Below, in pieces: positions 57,538 through 59,434 of a stretch of 59,434 bases of DNA. Made by a program: the position numbers and the translations under genes. The stretch comes from an uncultured Prevotellaceae bacterium (GTDB lineage: Bacteria > Bacteroidota > Bacteroidia > Bacteroidales > Bacteroidaceae): the NCBI GenBank assembly GCA_946185485.1, contig CAMHJQ010000020.1:1-59434 (forward strand). The letters are read 5' to 3'. Position 1 is the first letter of the stretch. Each line of letters opens with the position of its first letter. The notes under the pieces were generated by a model, which worked only from the letters and a program-made list of their open reading frames with translations, was not told the DNA's origin and did not search any database.

Positions 57538-58701
57538 ATGAAGACTATCATGAAGATAATGCTGACGGCAGTATGTGTTCTGATGGTAAGAACCGCCAGT
57601 GCTCAAGACACCAAGAGCCAGTTCAACCCTATTGAGCATGCCGTCATCTCGCAGACCATCGCCCCAGATGCCCGCTCTGCCGGTATGGGTGATGTAGGAG
57701 CTGCCACAGACCCTGATGTCAACTCACAGTACTGGAATCCTGCCAAGTATCCGTTCTGCATCAGTCGTGCCGGTGTGTCACTGAACTATACGCCGTGGCT
57801 GCGCCAGTTGGTGAACGACATTGACCTGGCCTATCTGGCTGGTTACTATCGTATTGGTGACTATGCGTCTATCAGCGGTTCGCTGCGCTACTTCTCGCTG
57901 GGCGAGGTGATGACCTCGCAGGAGGAAAATGCAATGACGGTGAAGCCCTACGAGATGTCGCTCGATGTCGGCGCCTCGCTGATGCTCAGCGAGAAGTTCT
58001 CCATAGCCACCGCCATACGATGGCTGTATAGTGACTTGCGCTACGACTATACGGAGGATGCCTCTCCTGCTTCTGCCTTTGCTGCCGACTTGGCCTGCTA
58101 TTATAATAATTATGTGAACATCGGACAGCGCGAGTGTCAGCTGGGTTTGGGTATGACCATCCAGAACGTAGGTTCTAAGATTACTTATTTCGGTGATGAC
58201 CGCTCCAATTTCCTGCCCGCAAATCTGCGTTTGGGTACCTCGCTGATGGTGCCCGTCGATGAGTACAATCGTTTCTCAATAGCCTTCGATGCCAATAAAC
58301 TGCTGGTACCGACGGTGCCGAAGCAGGAAGATGGCGAGTCAAAGGAAGACTATGAGCAGCGCGTCATTTCAGAATACAATGATGTAAGTTCTATCTCTGG
58401 CATCTTCAAGAGTTTCCACGATGCTCCCGGAGGATTTAAGGAAGAATTGGAAGAGATACAGTGGAGCGTAGGTGCTGAGTATATCTATCACGACCAGTTC
58501 TCGCTCCGTGCCGGTTATCATCATGAGAGTGAGAACAAGGGTAATCGCAAATATTTTACCGTTGGTGGTGGTTTCCGCATGAATGTCTTTTCGCTGGATG
58601 TCGGATATGTCATTTCGACAGCGCGCAGCAATCCGCTCGACCAGACACTGCGCTTTACGCTGGCTTTCGACATGGATGGTATCAAGGATTTGTTTAAATA
58701 G
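57538..58701 (+). CDS. porV: T9SS outer-membrane protein PorV (LptO)
   Basis: 387 residues. Signal peptide MKTIMKIMLTAVCVLMVRTASA with Gln after it. The mature protein is a FadL-like 14-strand barrel: DARSAGMGDVGAATDPDVNS, YFSLGEVMTSQE, VGYVISTARSNPL and a final strand ending LAFDMDGI. It shuttles cargo from the Sov translocon to PorU. The porU-porV pair is the standard Bacteroidota order. Followed by a short 7-bp tract (AGTTCAT, 58700-58726) and ispF. Confidence 0.93.
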   Translation: MKTIMKIMLTAVCVLMVRTASAQDTKSQFNPIEHAVISQTIAPDARSAGMGDVGAATDPDVNSQYWNPAKYPFCISRAGVSLNYTPWLRQLVNDIDLAYLAGYYRIGDYASISGSLRYFSLGEVMTSQEENAMTVKPYEMSLDVGASLMLSEKFSIATAIRWLYSDLRYDYTEDASPASAFAADLACYYNNYVNIGQRECQLGLGMTIQNVGSKITYFGDDRSNFLPANLRLGTSLMVPVDEYNRFSIAFDANKLLVPTVPKQEDGESKEDYEQRVISEYNDVSSISGIFKSFHDAPGGFKEELEEIQWSVGAEYIYHDQFSLRAGYHHESENKGNRKYFTVGGGFRMNVFSLDVGYVISTARSNPLDQTLRFTLAFDMDGIKDLFK

Positions 58702-58726
58702 AGTTCATAGTTCATAATTCATAGTT
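58700..58726. repeat. 7-bp-periodic tract (AGTTCAT)
   Basis: Three to four AGTTCAT/AATTCAT units fill the gap between porV stop and ispF start. Confidence 0.75.
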
Positions 58727-59215
58727 ATGATTACTACAGGATTGAGAATAGGAATGGGCTATGACGTCCACCAGTTAGTGAAAGGACGCGAACTGTGGAT
58801 GGGTGGCATCAAACTGGAACATGAGATGGGATTGCTGGGACACAGTGATGCCGACGTGTTGATTCATGCCATTTGCGATGCCATCCTTGGAGCAGCGAAC
58901 ATGCGCGACATTGGCTATCATTTCCCCGATACGTCGGCCGATACGGATGGTATGGACAGTAAGGTTATTCTGGCCAAGACCATCGGGTTGATAGCTACAA
59001 AGGGGTACCACCTTGTTAATATAGATGCCACCATCTGTGCAGAGCGACCCAAAATGAATCCCCATATCCCTGCAATGCAACAATGTATGGCCCAGGTCAT
59101 CGGTTGTGATGCAGATGCCATCTCCATCAAAGCAACGACTACCGAGAAGTTGGGTTTCACGGGACGGCAGGAGGGCATTTCTGCATATGCTGTGGCATTG
59201 ATTGAAAAAGACTGA
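58727..59215 (+). CDS. ispF: 2-C-methyl-D-erythritol 2,4-cyclodiphosphate synthase
   Basis: 162 residues, normal length. GYDVHQL gives the zinc ligands Asp and His, GHSDADVLIHAICDAILGAA the third, and IDATICAERPKMNPHIPAM, then TTTEKLGFTGRQEGI are family signatures. It is the fifth step of the MEP pathway, as a homotrimer. The pathway's IspG is 9 kb away on the other strand. Confidence 0.95.
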   Translation: MITTGLRIGMGYDVHQLVKGRELWMGGIKLEHEMGLLGHSDADVLIHAICDAILGAANMRDIGYHFPDTSADTDGMDSKVILAKTIGLIATKGYHLVNIDATICAERPKMNPHIPAMQQCMAQVIGCDADAISIKATTTEKLGFTGRQEGISAYAVALIEKD

Positions 59216-59301
59216 AAAAGCGTAAATAATTGTTGTTTACGTGCACAACGCTTGATTTAAGTCAAGAATGGAGCACTTTTTCGACAAAATAGCTTCAAAG
59301 T

Positions 59302-59334
59302 TATTGCAGGAATGAAAAAAGTGCGTACCTTTGC
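59302..59334 (+). promoter_or_regulatory. Promoter reading out of the window
   Basis: TACCTTTGC at 59326-59334 with TATTG at about 59302-59306 upstream. The gene it serves lies beyond the window. No gene is seen in 59216-59434. Confidence 0.6.
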
Positions 59335-59355
59335 ATCGTCAAACAAAAGATGACA

Positions 59356-59375
59356 CTTGACTGAGTGCAGTCAAG
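59356..59375 (+). other. Short hairpin in the leader of the outgoing transcript
   Basis: CTTGACT and AGTCAAG form a perfect 7-bp stem with a 6-base loop just after the promoter. Could be a leader structure or protein binding site; no T-run follows, so not a terminator. Confidence 0.4.
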
Positions 59376-59434
59376 AATTGGTTAATAGATTGTTTTAGGT
59401 TAGTAGTAATATTTATAGTTTTAGGTTTTTAGTT

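Noticed and set aside
59356..59375. Terminator after ispF
   Set aside because: The 7-bp hairpin lies downstream of a new promoter and lacks a T-run, so it belongs to the next transcript's leader.

Overview
The window is chromosomal DNA from a Bacteroidota bacterium, most likely a Prevotella relative. Evidence: nearly every gene is preceded by the Bacteroidota -7 box TAnnTTTG(C), often with TTTG about 20 bases upstream, and Shine-Dalgarno sequences are not evident. It carries PorU and PorV of the type IX secretion system (T9SS), a GGGtGRT protein, an OmpA barrel, several Bacteroidota-only DUF families (DUF4421, DUF4294) and Cys-Lys-Asp-type surface lipoprotein signals. No rRNA, CRISPR array, insertion sequence or prophage was seen. 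One tRNA-Leu(CAA) is present.

Layout. 1-1.9 kb: accessory edge with a frameshifted metallophosphoesterase start, a small basic protein and a run of very small ORFs, several sharing a P(R/K)xxxW(M/V/I)TV(D/E/Q)E motif. 1.9-5 kb: ravA-viaA (MoxR ATPase and VWA partner). 5.2-10 kb: a tight ten-gene operon (cyclophilin, thioesterase, nitroreductase, RidA, esterase, ferritin-like protein, TSUP permease remnant, tyrosine phosphatase and two unknowns). 10-23.3 kb: housekeeping genes (YqeY, xerD, aroQ, O-methyltransferase, Lrp regulator, GATase-dipeptidase fusion, glutaminyl cyclase, DUF4294, helix-hairpin-helix barrel protein) and two sugar genes (GT4 glycosyltransferase, manC), plus a remnant of a sugar transferase. 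23.4-23.7 kb: 87-bp tandem repeats and tRNA-Leu.

24-35 kb is the most striking region. Two large, divergent surface lipoproteins (1468 and 1172 aa) sit at opposite ends of a ~10-kb segment, facing inward. Their 5' leaders form an 86-bp inverted repeat (80/86 identical) that starts exactly at a short palindrome resembling a tyrosine-recombinase core. A recognisable promoter lies outside the left repeat and reads into gene A. Gene B has no promoter of this type; it lies just behind a Bacteroides-type tyrosine recombinase whose stop codon lies inside the right palindrome. I infer a phase-variation selector in which inversion places either lipoprotein behind one fixed promoter.

35-43 kb: OmpA, an Fe-S scaffold-like/GGGtGRT pair, a Fur-family repressor divergent from a His-rich metal P-type ATPase, a Dabb protein and an RluA-type pseudouridine synthase. 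43-47 kb: a secreted beta-helix protein with a nearly exact 975-bp internal duplication and a T9SS-like C-terminus. 47-59.4 kb: acetyltransferase-like protein, ispG-purE, PAP2-like membrane protein, rpoN (sigma-54), an exported unknown, a FAH-family hydrolase, porU-porV and ispF. The window ends with a strong promoter reading out of it.

A second theme is repeats: 7-bp-periodic tracts adjoin many start or stop codons, one lies inside a coding region, and larger in-frame repeats occur in a glycosyltransferase and the beta-helix protein. Functional names rest on recognising motifs and family resemblance by eye; no database search was run.
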